DNA of 64,000 nt from Pseudopedobacter sp039918235 (GCA_039918235.1 JBDSHZ010000157.1:46175-110174); one strand, 5' to 3'; numbered from the stretch's first letter, positions 8,102 through 17,836 are shown. A program made the numbers and translations. The notes: generated from the sequence alone by a model not told the origin.

Positions 8102-8809
8102 TCAATACTTGAGCTCGCTGCTGTGATGATTCAACATTTTTTTATAAAACCTGATGATTTTGTCATGGTCCATTTTTGAATAAAACATCATGAAAACAAT
8201 GAAATTGGCAATATTTACCCTTAAATAACTATTGTGATCGTATTTCCTGGCAGAAACTAAAACGTTTTTAGGGATAATTTTAAAAGGATGTTTTTTTCTT
8301 GCTCTAATAATAATGTCATAATCTTCCATTACTTTATGTTCTTCAGAATAACCTCCTAATTCATCAAATAATTCTCTGGTGATATAAAGCGATTGATCTC
8401 CGCCTCGGCACATCAATCTATCAAATCGGGTGAAATAAGCATTTACTTTTAAAATTTTCTTTTCAGAATCAAATTTAAAACGGTAACAACCAATAGGAAA
8501 ACCTCCTTTTAAAGCTTCTTCTATATCTAAAAAAAAACTAAGTGGGGGTAAAGTATCAGCATGTAAAAAATATAGCACATCACCTTTAGCCTGCTTGGCG
8601 CCATAATTCATTTGTTTGGCTCTGCCTTTGTGTGGAGATGAAATAAATTTGATCCCCAAACTTTCTGTAAGTCTTTGGGTATCATCAGAACTTCCACCGT
8701 CTACCACCAAAATCTCTAAGTTTTTATGGCTTAATTCTTGTAATTGACCAAGTAGCTTTAATATCTGTTCACTTTCATTATATGTAGGAATAATTATACT
8801 TAAAAACAT
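8102..8809 (-). CDS. TIGR04283-type family 2 glycosyltransferase
   Basis: A 235-residue GT-A glycosyltransferase: SIIIPTYNE at the start, VVDGGSSDDT for nucleotide-sugar binding, and FLHADTLPP with the DxD-like metal site. A membrane-associating segment near residues 205-215 is possible. The whole sequence fits the group usually labelled TIGR04283 (named after an arsenosugar-linked cluster), although the link to arsenosugars is not general and no arsenic genes are visible here. The two-domain VOC protein follows directly in the same operon. Confidence 0.85.
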   Translation of the reverse strand: MFLSIIIPTYNESEQILKLLGQLQELSHKNLEILVVDGGSSDDTQRLTESLGIKFISSPHKGRAKQMNYGAKQAKGDVLYFLHADTLPPLSFFLDIEEALKGGFPIGCYRFKFDSEKKILKVNAYFTRFDRLMCRGGDQSLYITRELFDELGGYSEEHKVMEDYDIIIRARKKHPFKIIPKNVLVSARKYDHNSYLRVNIANFIVFMMFYSKMDHDKIIRFYKKMLNHHSSELKY

Positions 8810-8917
8810 ATTTTTGAAAGTTTATTGTAAAATCTCAGACGAATAAAATTAATTGGATTAAAAATCTAAACTAACTTAAATTACGTCTTTAATACAAATA
8901 CAGATTCAAATTAAATC

Positions 8918-9718
8918 ATGAAAATACAAAAAATGAAAATCCTGACCTTTATCAGTTTTGTTATATTAGGAATCACTAGCTGTGGTATTCAAAAGCCTAA
9001 TCAAATGAATAATGATATTAAAACCACCAAGTTTAATGATTTATCAGAACAGTTGCTTTTAAATTTAAAGGCAAACAAAAGCGTAACTGCTATTCAAGAT
9101 CAATTGGCTAAAACTACCGAAAGTGAACTTGAAGAAGGATTGCCGTTAGACGAGCAGCGGAAAGCCTTCTGGATCAATATCTACAATGGATATGTTATCG
9201 CTATCCTTAAAAAGGATAAGAGTGCGTTTGATGATAGGGGCGCTTTCTTTTCTAAAAAGCAACTTAATATTGCTGGAGAAATGTTGAGTTTTGATGATTT
9301 GGAGAATGGAATGATCAGAAAATCTCAGTATAAATTTGGATTGGGATATGTAGGTAAAGTTTTTCCTTCTGCTTTCGAGCGTCATTTGAGAGTTAAACAA
9401 AGAGATTATAGAATTCATTTTGCGATAAACTGTGGAGCTAAAAGTTGCCCTCCAGTTAGAATTTACAAATCAGAAACAGTAAACAACCAATTACAGAATG
9501 CAGCAAAAGCTTACTTAAAATCACAGACTAAATACTCTGAAAAGGAAAATTCGGTTGAAACAAGTACTTTAATGAGCTGGTTTAGAGGAGATTTTGGAGG
9601 TAAATCTGGTACTAAGAAAATTCTTAAAGAATTCAATTTTATTCCAGATGAAAGTAATCCTAGTATAACTTATGGCGGTTACGATTGGACTTTAGAACTT
9701 AATAATTTTGCGGACTAA
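8918..9718 (+). CDS. DUF547 lipoprotein
   Basis: A 266-residue secreted lipoprotein. The N-terminal hydrophobic stretch ends in a lipobox (ILGITSC) with Cys at about residue 22. The rest is the DUF547 domain, seen from EQRKAFWINIYNGYV and RIHFAINCGAKSCPPVR, with a paired Cys near residues 173 and 178. No enzymatic role is established for DUF547. It diverges from the glycosyltransferase and lies upstream of rpsO, from which it is separated by rpsO's own promoter. Confidence 0.87.
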   Translation: MKIQKMKILTFISFVILGITSCGIQKPNQMNNDIKTTKFNDLSEQLLLNLKANKSVTAIQDQLAKTTESELEEGLPLDEQRKAFWINIYNGYVIAILKKDKSAFDDRGAFFSKKQLNIAGEMLSFDDLENGMIRKSQYKFGLGYVGKVFPSAFERHLRVKQRDYRIHFAINCGAKSCPPVRIYKSETVNNQLQNAAKAYLKSQTKYSEKENSVETSTLMSWFRGDFGGKSGTKKILKEFNFIPDESNPSITYGGYDWTLELNNFAD

Positions 9719-9722
9719 ATAA

Positions 9723-9753
9723 TTTGATAATTAAATAATTAGGTGTATTTTTG
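9723..9753 (+). promoter_or_regulatory. Bacteroidota-type promoter of rpsO
   Basis: TTTG at 9723-9726 is followed after exactly 19 bases by TATTTTTG at 9746-9753, a full match to the TTTG/TAnnTTTG consensus. It lies about 45 bases upstream of the rpsO start codon. Confidence 0.75.
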
Positions 9754-9798
9754 CCACCTATTAATTAAATATTTAACAACTTTAATATTATTCAGGTA

Positions 9799-10083
9799 AT
9801 GTATTTAAGTACAGAAAAGAAGAAAGAAATCTTCAAACAACACGGAGAAGTAGATACCAACACTGGTTCTGCAGAAGGTCAAGTAGCATTATTCACTTAC
9901 AGAATTGCGCACTTAACAGGTCATTTAAAAAAGAATAAAAAAGATTTTTCTACCCAATTAGCACTTCAAAAATTAGTTGGTAAAAGAAGAGCTTTATTAG
10001 CTTATCTTTTTAAGAAAGATATCGAAAGATACAGAGCTATTATCAAAGCATTAGGATTAAGAGATATCATCAAGTCTATTTAA
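9799..10083 (+). CDS. rpsO: 30S ribosomal protein S15
   Basis: A 94-residue ribosomal protein of the small-subunit platform. TNTGSAEGQVALFTYRIAHLTGHL and LALQKLVGKRRALLAYL are the family's rRNA-binding helices; only a short C-terminal tail is added compared with the usual 89 residues. It has its own promoter and a strong terminator, so it is a single-gene unit here, without a pnp neighbour. Confidence 0.98.
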   Translation: MYLSTEKKKEIFKQHGEVDTNTGSAEGQVALFTYRIAHLTGHLKKNKKDFSTQLALQKLVGKRRALLAYLFKKDIERYRAIIKALGLRDIIKSI

Positions 10084-10102
10084 GTTCTAGCTAAAAAACT
10101 AA

Positions 10103-10142
10103 AAAGAGCCATTTTACGAAAGTAAAGTGGCTCTTTTTTTTT
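10103..10142 (+). terminator. Intrinsic terminator of rpsO
   Basis: A 15-bp stem (10103-10117 with 10122-10136, one G-U pair) closed by a GAAA tetraloop is followed by a run of T. Confidence 0.92.
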
Positions 10143-10177
10143 GATAAATTTGTAGTTTTAATTGAAATATTATTCTC

Positions 10178-10813
10178 GTGAAAAATAAATATCCTTTTAT
10201 ATTTTGTTTGGTGATTGCTTTAATAGCTTGGTTTGCAGTTGCTCTTCAGTTGTATGTAACGCTAATGAATCGCATATTGCCTTTAGCTCAAAGTCTTCAA
10301 AAGTTTTTCAGCTATTTTACTATTTTAACCAATATGCTGGTTGGGCTGTGTTTTACAGTTTTATTTATCACTCCATCATCTTCTCTAGGGAAGTGGTTTT
10401 CAAAAAACACTACATTAACGGCGATTACAGTTTATATTTTAGTAGTTGGTGCAGTATATAATTTGGTGCTAAGATCTTCGAGTCATCCCGTAGGTTTGGG
10501 TATTTTAGCTGATGAACTTTTACATTCAGTTATTCCAATCTTCTTTGTAGGGTTTTGGTTTTTGAAAGTACCAAAAAAAGGATTGGAGTATCATCAAGCT
10601 TATTTATGGCTTACATTTCCTATCATTTACATGATCTACATTTTAATTAGAGGATCAATAGTACATCAGTATCCTTATTTCTTTCTAAATGTGGATAGTT
10701 TTGGGTATGAAGCAGTACTGATTAATTGCTTGGGTCTCTTCTTTATTTTTTTAGGTCTTTTTTTCCTTTTTATATGGATAGCAAAAATGATGTCTAAACC
10801 AAAGATTGCTTAA
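10178..10813 (+). CDS. Pr6Pr-family integral membrane protein
   Basis: A 211-residue protein with about six hydrophobic helices covering nearly its whole length. Features such as FFSYFTILTNMLVGL, a central SSHPVG and the Tyr/His-rich VHQYPYFFLNVD place it with the Pr6Pr (FAR-17a/AIG1-like) membrane family. Function is unknown; distant relatives in animals are lipid hydrolases, which cannot be carried over. The start codon is GTG; the stop codon overlaps the end of the convergent dnaB gene by 4 bp. Confidence 0.75.
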   Translation: MKNKYPFIFCLVIALIAWFAVALQLYVTLMNRILPLAQSLQKFFSYFTILTNMLVGLCFTVLFITPSSSLGKWFSKNTTLTAITVYILVVGAVYNLVLRSSSHPVGLGILADELLHSVIPIFFVGFWFLKVPKKGLEYHQAYLWLTFPIIYMIYILIRGSIVHQYPYFFLNVDSFGYEAVLINCLGLFFIFLGLFFLFIWIAKMMSKPKIA

Positions 10814-12366
10814 AAGGGTGGATCTTCGTCCTCGTTATCCCAATTTTTAGGTTTTAAAGTGATGCTTTCAAACTGGGCAGAAGGTGATAAGCTAGAAAAA
10901 GGATCAGCAGCATTATTGTCTGAAGAAGCACTTATTCCTCCAAAACCTTCTTCTAAGTCGGTGAATTTTACATATTTACCAATAAACTTTAAAGGAACAG
11001 TTCCGGTTTCACCGTTTCTGTGCTTCGCTATAATTACTTCACCTATACCTGCAGTTGGGTTTCCATTTTCATCCTGATCTAAACCATAATATTCTGGTCT
11101 GTACAAAAAGAGCACCATATCGGCATCCTGTTCAATAGCTCCAGATTCCCTTAAATCAGAAAGCATTGGCTTTTTTGAGCCTCCAGGTCTGTTTTCAACC
11201 GCCCTACTTAACTGTGATAAAGCGATTACTGGTACATTTAACTCTTTAGCCACTTGCTTTAAAGCTCTTGAAATACTACTTATTTCCTGCTCTCTATTTC
11301 CACCACCTTTACCGTCAGCTTTTCCTTGCATCAGTTGAAGATAATCGATGATGATCATCTGAATATCGTATTGCGCTTTTAACCTTCTGCATTTAGCTCT
11401 AAATTCAAATACATTTAAAGCAGGAGTATCATCAATAATTAAAGGAGCTTCACTTAGGTTGCCGATTTTTGAAGTCAGCTGATGCCATTCCCAATCTAAT
11501 AACTGTCCTTTTCTTATTTTTTCCTGTTCAATTTCTGCCTCACCAGATATTAAACGATTGGTCAGCTGAACGGAAGACATCTCCAAAGAAAAGAAAACAA
11601 CGGGTTTGCCAAATTGTACCGCGGCGTTTCTTGCACAACTCAATACAAATGCTGTTTTTCCCATGGCCGGACGAGCAGCTATAATTACCAAATCTGATTT
11701 TTGCCAGCCGTTGGTCACTCTGTCTAAAGCTGTAAATCCTGAAGGAACTCCCGTTAAAGTATCTTCTTTTCCTCTTAAAGATTCTAAAACCTTCAAAGAC
11801 TCTTTAACAATATCATCTATTTTTCTAGAATCTCTTCTTAAGTTATTTTGAGCAATGTCAAATAAGTTTTTCTCTGCATAATCCAACAGCTCAAAAACAT
11901 CACTCGTATCTTCATAAGATTGATTGATGATATCTGTTGATATTCTGATCAGTTCTCTCTGAATAAACTTTTGAGAAATAATACGGGCATGAAACTCAAT
12001 ATTGGCAGCAGAAGCAACCCTATTGGTTAATTCTGTGATGTAAAAAGCACCGCCAACCATTTCTAAATCTCCCTGTTGCCTCAATTGAGAGGTAACAGTT
12101 AAAATATCAACAGGGGAGGAAGCGGTAAATAAAGTTTGAATGGATTCAAATATTTTCTGATGAGCATCTTTGTAAAAAACATCAGGTTTCAGAATATCAA
12201 TCACTGCTGAAAGCGCATCTTTCTCCAACATTAAAGCACCTAAAACAGCTTCTTCTAAGTCTAATGCCTGCGGGGGCAATTTCCCCATTCCAGACACCAA
12301 ACTGCTCAGCCTGCTTCTTTTGTCTTTTGATAGCGGTGATTTGTTGGATTCAGATTCTAAACTCAT
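10810..12366 (-). CDS. dnaB: Replicative DNA helicase DnaB
   Basis: A 518-residue hexameric helicase of the replication fork. The N-terminal domain begins with PPQALDLEEAVLGALM (residues 31-46); the RecA-like domain carries Walker A ARPAMGKTAF (231-240), Walker B MIIIDYLQLM, and the DADMVLFLYRPEYYG block near the C-terminus. There is no intein. The extra Ser/Asn-rich C-terminal tail ending in EDEDPPF is acidic, a feature often used for partner binding, but that is inference. It converges on the Pr6Pr gene and diverges from rlmB. Confidence 0.98.
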   Translation of the reverse strand: MSLESESNKSPLSKDKRSRLSSLVSGMGKLPPQALDLEEAVLGALMLEKDALSAVIDILKPDVFYKDAHQKIFESIQTLFTASSPVDILTVTSQLRQQGDLEMVGGAFYITELTNRVASAANIEFHARIISQKFIQRELIRISTDIINQSYEDTSDVFELLDYAEKNLFDIAQNNLRRDSRKIDDIVKESLKVLESLRGKEDTLTGVPSGFTALDRVTNGWQKSDLVIIAARPAMGKTAFVLSCARNAAVQFGKPVVFFSLEMSSVQLTNRLISGEAEIEQEKIRKGQLLDWEWHQLTSKIGNLSEAPLIIDDTPALNVFEFRAKCRRLKAQYDIQMIIIDYLQLMQGKADGKGGGNREQEISSISRALKQVAKELNVPVIALSQLSRAVENRPGGSKKPMLSDLRESGAIEQDADMVLFLYRPEYYGLDQDENGNPTAGIGEVIIAKHRNGETGTVPLKFIGKYVKFTDLEEGFGGISASSDNNAADPFSSLSPSAQFESITLKPKNWDNEDEDPPF

Positions 12367-12371
12367 AAATA

Positions 12372-12379
12372 CAAAATTA
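12372..12379 (-). promoter_or_regulatory. -7 box next to the dnaB start codon
   Basis: The minus strand reads TAATTTTG, a perfect TAnnTTTG, with only five bases between the box and the dnaB ATG. If used, the mRNA would be nearly leaderless. No TTTG is seen at -33. Confidence 0.4.
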
Positions 12380-12642
12380 TAGAAAAAATCAGCATCAAGT
12401 TAAAGAGTTATAAACAGCATTCATAGTGTATATAATACACAAATCTGCTTTAAGCACTATTTATATACTAGTTTTCAACAGTATATGTTCATATCTTGTT
12501 GATAACATCAACAAATATGCATTTACGAACTGTATTGGAGGTGTTAATAAAATTACACGATGTTGATAGGGTTTATGCTATTGATTATTCTTAATCATTT
12601 TCTTAACTAAGGAAGAAGCTTTTTTTTAAATTGCGCCATAAT

Positions 12643-13410
12643 ATGGAAAGAAAATTTCAAAACACTTCTAAGGAAGTGAATCAAATGATTTTTGGGATAA
12701 GGGCAGTGATTGAAGCCATTGGGTCTGGGAAAGATATAGAATCTCTTTTTTTACAGAGAGGCTTAACCGGAGGCTTAATTTCTGAACTTAAAACTTTACT
12801 AAGAGAATATGATATTCCCTCTCAACAAGTCCCGATTGAGAAATTAAATAGAATTACTGCAAAGAATCATCAAGGAGTAGTGGCATTTATTTCTCCAATA
12901 ACTTACCAAAAAGTAGAGGACATTATTCCAATGGTATTTGAAAAGGGAGAGGTTCCTTTGATTATTATTTTAGATGGAATAACCGACGTTAGAAATTTTG
13001 GAGCGATAGCCAGGACAGCAGAATGTTGTGGGGCACATGCCATTGTAGTTCCAAAAAAAGGATCGGCACAGGTAAATCCAGATGCTGTGAAAACTTCAGC
13101 AGGAGCATTGTATAAAATTCCTGTTTGCAGGCATGATAGCCTTCTGCAGGTTTTAAGATTCTTAAAAGATTCAGGATTACAGATTGTTTCCTGTACAGAA
13201 AAAACGGATGATTTTATTTATAAACCAGATTATACAGCACCAACTGCAATTATAATGGGTGCTGAGGATGAAGGTATTACATTTGAACTGATCAGAAATT
13301 CTGATTATTTGACAAAGATTCCAATGGTTGGTGAAATTGAATCTTTGAATGTTTCGGTTTCTGCCGGAGTGATTTTGTACGAGGCTGTGAGGCAAAGAAT
13401 GAATTCTTAA
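12643..13410 (+). CDS. rlmB: 23S rRNA 2'-O-methyltransferase RlmB (SpoU family)
   Basis: A 255-residue tRNA/rRNA 2'-O-methyltransferase. The N-terminal substrate-binding part contains IFGIRAVIEAI and KNHQGVVAF. The knotted catalytic domain has its three motifs: NFGAIARTAECCGAH, IIMGAEDEGI and IPMVGEIESLNVSVSAGVILYE. It is expected to modify a guanosine of 23S rRNA in the cytoplasm; paralogues that act on tRNA exist, so the exact target is inferred. I chose the ATG at 12643, since the only upstream in-frame start is a TTG at 12631. Confidence 0.88.
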   Translation: MERKFQNTSKEVNQMIFGIRAVIEAIGSGKDIESLFLQRGLTGGLISELKTLLREYDIPSQQVPIEKLNRITAKNHQGVVAFISPITYQKVEDIIPMVFEKGEVPLIIILDGITDVRNFGAIARTAECCGAHAIVVPKKGSAQVNPDAVKTSAGALYKIPVCRHDSLLQVLRFLKDSGLQIVSCTEKTDDFIYKPDYTAPTAIIMGAEDEGITFELIRNSDYLTKIPMVGEIESLNVSVSAGVILYEAVRQRMNS

Positions 13411-13443
13411 CCAAAATTCATTTATTTACTTTTCAATATATTT

Positions 13444-13491
13444 AAAAAAAGCAGTTAAAGAGCTTAACAAAGTCCTTTAACTGCTTTTTTT
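13444..13491. terminator. Bidirectional terminator between rlmB and the guanylyltransferase gene
   Basis: A long stem pairs AAAAAAAGCAGTTAAAG (13444-13460) with CTTTAACTGCTTTTTTT (13475-13491). T-tracts are present on both strands, and the right end touches the stop codon of the convergent gene. Confidence 0.88.
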
Positions 13492-14576
13492 TAGATATAC
13501 TTAGTTCCAAATTTGTGCTTCACATCTGAAACCACTTGTTTTACATGTTGCTCTTTATCTTTCGGGCAAATCATTAAGGTGTTATTGGATTCTACCACAA
13601 TAAAATCATGAAGCCCGTTTAAAATCACCAATTTTTCTGAAGGAACATTCACCATACAATTAGAAGAATTATACATGATCACTTTTTCAGGATTGATGAC
13701 TGCGTTGCCAACATAATCCTTTTCCGCCAAATCATAAACTGAAGCCCAAGTCCCTAAATCTGACCATCCAAAATCAGAGGGCATTACATAAACATTATCA
13801 GCCTTTTCCATAATTCCATAATCTATAGAAATATTAGTGCAACGCTGAAAAGCTGTCTGAATAAAATTTTTCTCTGTATTGGTATTATAATGAGGTTTTC
13901 CGGCTTTAAATATTTCACTCATTTCTGGTAGAAACTTATCAAAAGCAGTGATGATGTTACGCACTGACCAAATAAAAATCCCTGAATTCCATAAGAAATC
14001 GCCACTTGCTAAAAATGTTTTTGCAATTTCTAAGGATGGTTTTTCAGTAAATGTCTTTACTTTATGGAATGTTTCCGAAATTATTTTATTAGAATATTGT
14101 ATGTATCCATAGCCAGTATCAGGACGGGATGGCTTAATACCTAAAGTAATCAGACAGTCGTTTTCTTTAGCGGCAACTAGTGATTTATTGATGATATCGA
14201 TGAAATTATCAGTTTCTAAAATCAAGTGATCAGAAGGGGCAACTACTACCTGAGCATCACGATTTAACTGCTTAATTTTATAACATCCATAAGCAATACA
14301 GGGTGCTGTATTACGCATAATTGGCTCACCTATGATTTGATTGTCCTCAATTTCTGGTAATTGTTCTTTTACCAGATCAAAATAACTTTCATTGGTTAAA
14401 ATAAATATGTTGGCAACCGGAACAATCTTTTTGAATCGGTCAAATGTGTTTTGTATTAAGCTTTTTCCAGTTCCTAAAACATCTAAAAACTGTTTTGGAT
14501 AAGTGGTTCTACTAACCGGCCAGAATCTGCTCCCAATCCCACCAGCCATAATTAGCACATAATTATTCTCGTTCAT
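13491..14576 (-). CDS. manC: Mannose-1-phosphate guanylyltransferase
   Basis: A 361-residue sugar nucleotidyltransferase making GDP-mannose from mannose 1-phosphate and GTP. The signature GGIGSRFWPVSR lies at residues 12-23, with VVAPSDHLI, FTEKP and FLWNSGIFIW following in family order. It has the short form, without the C-terminal phosphomannose isomerase domain. It is 11 bp downstream of kdsD in the same operon, so precursors for envelope polysaccharide are made together. The phosphosugar mutase at 33647-35383 could supply its substrate. Confidence 0.92.
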   Translation of the reverse strand: MNENNYVLIMAGGIGSRFWPVSRTTYPKQFLDVLGTGKSLIQNTFDRFKKIVPVANIFILTNESYFDLVKEQLPEIEDNQIIGEPIMRNTAPCIAYGCYKIKQLNRDAQVVVAPSDHLILETDNFIDIINKSLVAAKENDCLITLGIKPSRPDTGYGYIQYSNKIISETFHKVKTFTEKPSLEIAKTFLASGDFLWNSGIFIWSVRNIITAFDKFLPEMSEIFKAGKPHYNTNTEKNFIQTAFQRCTNISIDYGIMEKADNVYVMPSDFGWSDLGTWASVYDLAEKDYVGNAVINPEKVIMYNSSNCMVNVPSEKLVILNGLHDFIVVESNNTLMICPKDKEQHVKQVVSDVKHKFGTKYI

Positions 14577-14587
14577 TTAGCTTATAA

Positions 14588-15553
14588 TTAAATTATTCCT
14601 TCTTTCAGTAAATCATGCAAATGTACAACTCCCGCATAAATCTCACCTCTTTTGACTATTAATTGTGTGATATTATATTTTTTCATCAATTCTAAAGCAT
14701 TAACAGCCATTTCATCAGCATCTATTGTTTTAGGATGAAAGCTCATGATGTCAATTGCTTTTAAATTTTCAAACGAAGAATATTTCTCCATCATCCTTCT
14801 TAAATCTCCATCTGTAATCACCCCTTTCAGTTCATTCCCGTCCACTATTGCAACAACACCTAATCTTTTTTTAGTGATTTCTAAGATGACATCTTTTATG
14901 GTAGCGTCTAACTTAATTTGTGGTTTTTCATTCTGTTCACTTAAATCGGCAACTTTTAAATATAATTTCTTTCCTAAAGCCCCACCCGGATGAAATTTAG
15001 CAAAATCTTCTTTAGTGAAGGCTCTACATTCTATTAAGCAAACAGCCAAAGCATCACCCATTACTAATTGTGCAGTGGTACTGGTGGTTGGGGCTAAGTT
15101 ATGTGGACAAACTTCCACTTCAATAGTGCTATCTATCACAAAATCAGATTGATTTGCTAAATAGGATTTTCTTTCGCCAACAATACATGCTAGTTTATTA
15201 TCCGCCTGTCTTATTAAGGGCACTAAAACTTTTAATTCAGCAGTATTGCCACTTTTTGATAAACAAAGAATCAGATCGTGTTTTTGAATAATGCCTAAAT
15301 CGCCATGGATAGCATCTGCAGCATGCATGAAAATAGCCGGTGTTCCTGTTGAATTGAACGTTGCTACTAATTTTTGTGCGATGATTGCGCTTTTACCTAT
15401 GCCCGTAACAATTACTCTTCCTTTCGAGTTCAAAATCTCTAATACCAGTTTAGGGAAATCATCGTTTAACTGATTAGAAAGTTGATGAATAGCCTTTGAT
15501 TCTATGTCAATTGTTTTTTTTGCAATATCTAAGATTTCTTGGGTTGACTTCAA
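14588..15553 (-). CDS. kdsD: D-arabinose 5-phosphate isomerase KdsD (KpsF/GutQ family)
   Basis: A 321-residue protein with an N-terminal SIS domain (about 35-170; VTGIGKSAIIAQKLVATFNSTG is split over its phosphosugar site) and two CBS domains (about 205-320). It converts ribulose 5-phosphate to arabinose 5-phosphate, the first precursor of Kdo. The start codon is TTG: no ATG lies in frame nearby, and the peptide KSTQEILDIAKKTI starts where homologues start. It is the first gene of a two-gene operon with the guanylyltransferase; kdsA, the next enzyme of the pathway, lies 2.4 kb away beyond recQ. Confidence 0.92.
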   Translation of the reverse strand: MKSTQEILDIAKKTIDIESKAIHQLSNQLNDDFPKLVLEILNSKGRVIVTGIGKSAIIAQKLVATFNSTGTPAIFMHAADAIHGDLGIIQKHDLILCLSKSGNTAELKVLVPLIRQADNKLACIVGERKSYLANQSDFVIDSTIEVEVCPHNLAPTTSTTAQLVMGDALAVCLIECRAFTKEDFAKFHPGGALGKKLYLKVADLSEQNEKPQIKLDATIKDVILEITKKRLGVVAIVDGNELKGVITDGDLRRMMEKYSSFENLKAIDIMSFHPKTIDADEMAVNALELMKKYNITQLIVKRGEIYAGVVHLHDLLKEGII

Positions 15554-15646
15554 AATGAAAAAGTTTTAATTAATATATCATTATTTCACAAAAATATGTT
15601 ATTTTGATATCTAAAATCAGCATGAGCTGTTTTTTTGACCATAAAA

Positions 15647-17836
15647 ATGCAGATTAAAAAATCTTTAATAGATAATTTACAGACCTTTTTTGGCTTTGAT
15701 AATTTCAAAGGAGATCAGGAGGCCATCATTTCCAGTATATTAGACAGGAAAGACACGTTTGTCATCATGCCCACAGGTGGTGGAAAATCCATCTGTTATC
15801 AATTGCCGGCTTTAATGAGTGAAGGCACCGCATTGGTGATTTCACCACTGATTGCGCTGATGAAAAATCAAGTGGATCAGTTACGTGTTTTCGGAGGTAG
15901 AGAGAATATTGCACATTTCTTAAATTCATCTCTAAATAAATCAGAAATCGCTAAGGTGAAAGAAGATGTGATAGCAGGAAATACCAAGTTGCTTTATGTT
16001 GCACCAGAATCTTTAACAAAACAAGATAATATCGATTTTCTTAAATTGATACATGTTTCTTTCGTTGCTGTAGATGAAGCCCATTGTATTTCTGAGTGGG
16101 GACATGATTTTAGGCCTGAATACCGCAAAATTAGACAGGTGATCAATAACATAAGAGAAGACATCTCTCTTATTGCTTTAACCGCTACGGCTACGCCAAA
16201 AGTGCAACATGATATTCAGAAGAATTTGCAGATGACCAATGCAAATCTTTTTAAATCATCCTTTAACCGACCAAACTTATTTTATGAGGTAAGGCCTAAA
16301 AGGGACGTTATTAAGGAAATTGTGAAATATGTAAAAAATAATATCGGCAAGTCTGGTATTGTTTATTGCTTGAGTAGGAAAAAAGTAGAAGAGGTAAGTA
16401 ATGCATTGGAAATCAATGGCATTAAATCTTTGCCATACCATGCCGGATTAGATCCAAAAGTTAGGGCTGATACTCAGGATAAATTTCTGATGGAAGATGT
16501 GGATGTAATAGTGGCAACTATTGCTTTTGGTATGGGGATAGATAAACCGGATGTACGCTACGTAATTCACCATGATATTCCTAAAAGCATGGAAGGATAC
16601 TATCAGGAAACGGGAAGAGCTGGGAGAGATGGAGGAGAAGGAATATGTGTTGCTTTTTATTCTGAAAAAGATATTGACAAGCTGGCTAAGTTTATGAAGG
16701 ATAAGCCAGTTTCTGAAAGAGAAATTGGTACTCAAATTTTAAAAGAAGTTATAGATTATTCTGAATCTGCCGTTTGTAGGCGTAAGCAGATTCTACATTA
16801 TTTTGGGGAGAACTTTAATGAAGTAGGCTGTGATAATATGTGCGACAATTGTAGGGCGCAAAAGCAATACTTTAATGCAGAGCAACCATTACTTACCTTA
16901 ATGAATTTAATCAATGAATTTGGTGAAAAATTTGATGATCATTACATTATAAATGTTGTTTTAGGTGTAGAAACTGCTCAAATCCAATCCTATAAGCATC
17001 ATCAGGGTAAATATTTCGGTATTGGTAAGGAGGAAGGTATTATACTCTGGAAATCATTATTGCGACAGGCACTTTTAGATAATTTTGTATCCAAAGAAGT
17101 AGATAATTTCGGCTTACTGAAACTTACTAAATCCGGAAAGAAATTTATAGAAAGTCCTTATCAACTTCGTTTTATTTTGAACAGAGAGATTCAAATGGAT
17201 GCAGTTGATGATGAGGAAGGTGCACAGAATGGCACTGGCGCTGTAGATATGCAACTTCTTCAGATGTTGAAAGATTTACGGAAGAAAATAGCGAAACAAA
17301 AAAATCTTCCTCCATTTGTAATATTTCAAGATCCCTCATTAGAGGAGATGTGTACACATTATCCAATTTCTTCTGATGAATTAAAAAATATTTCTGGTGT
17401 AGGGAACGGTAAAGCTGCTAAGTTTGGCTCAGCTTTTACTGAACTTATTAAAAAATACGTAGAGGAAAACGATATTGATAGGCCAATAGATTTTGTGGTT
17501 AAAACAACAGCCAATAAATCTGCATTAAAGGTTTCCATCATTCAAAACATTGACCGTCAGATCTCATTGGAAGACATAGCGGCCTCTAAAGGAATATCTT
17601 ATGAAGATATTTTAAAAGAAGTAGAGTCAATTGTAGGTTCTGGAACTAAGCTAAATCTTAATTACTTTGTTGATGAAATGATTGATGAAGACCGCCAAGA
17701 TGAGGTTTTTGATTATTTTAAAACAGCCGATGTGGATTCAATTGATAAAGCTTTGGAAGAATTAGGATCTGATGATTATAACCGAGAAGAAATTCAACTG
17801 ATGAGAATCAAATTCATGTCTGAGTTTGGAAATTAA
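15647..17836 (+). CDS. recQ: ATP-dependent DNA helicase RecQ
   Basis: A 729-residue superfamily 2 helicase for recombination and repair. Visible in order: motif I MPTGGGKSICYQ (41-52), DEAH box AVDEAHCISEWGHDFRPEY (about 138-156), motif VI YYQETGRAGRDG, the RQC zinc cluster with CDNMCDNCRAQ, and an HRDC-like region after residue 510. A further C-terminal part (about 610-729) carries a helix-turn-helix-like segment (SLEDIAASKGISYEDILKEV), common in Bacteroidota RecQ. ATG at 15647 is chosen over an upstream TTG. It is divergent from kdsD. Confidence 0.96.
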   Translation: MQIKKSLIDNLQTFFGFDNFKGDQEAIISSILDRKDTFVIMPTGGGKSICYQLPALMSEGTALVISPLIALMKNQVDQLRVFGGRENIAHFLNSSLNKSEIAKVKEDVIAGNTKLLYVAPESLTKQDNIDFLKLIHVSFVAVDEAHCISEWGHDFRPEYRKIRQVINNIREDISLIALTATATPKVQHDIQKNLQMTNANLFKSSFNRPNLFYEVRPKRDVIKEIVKYVKNNIGKSGIVYCLSRKKVEEVSNALEINGIKSLPYHAGLDPKVRADTQDKFLMEDVDVIVATIAFGMGIDKPDVRYVIHHDIPKSMEGYYQETGRAGRDGGEGICVAFYSEKDIDKLAKFMKDKPVSEREIGTQILKEVIDYSESAVCRRKQILHYFGENFNEVGCDNMCDNCRAQKQYFNAEQPLLTLMNLINEFGEKFDDHYIINVVLGVETAQIQSYKHHQGKYFGIGKEEGIILWKSLLRQALLDNFVSKEVDNFGLLKLTKSGKKFIESPYQLRFILNREIQMDAVDDEEGAQNGTGAVDMQLLQMLKDLRKKIAKQKNLPPFVIFQDPSLEEMCTHYPISSDELKNISGVGNGKAAKFGSAFTELIKKYVEENDIDRPIDFVVKTTANKSALKVSIIQNIDRQISLEDIAASKGISYEDILKEVESIVGSGTKLNLNYFVDEMIDEDRQDEVFDYFKTADVDSIDKALEELGSDDYNREEIQLMRIKFMSEFGN

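Noticed and set aside
12380..12642. Possible replication origin beside dnaB
   Set aside because: No cluster of DnaA boxes (TTATCCACA) or AT-rich unwinding repeats is seen, and dnaA/dnaN are absent.
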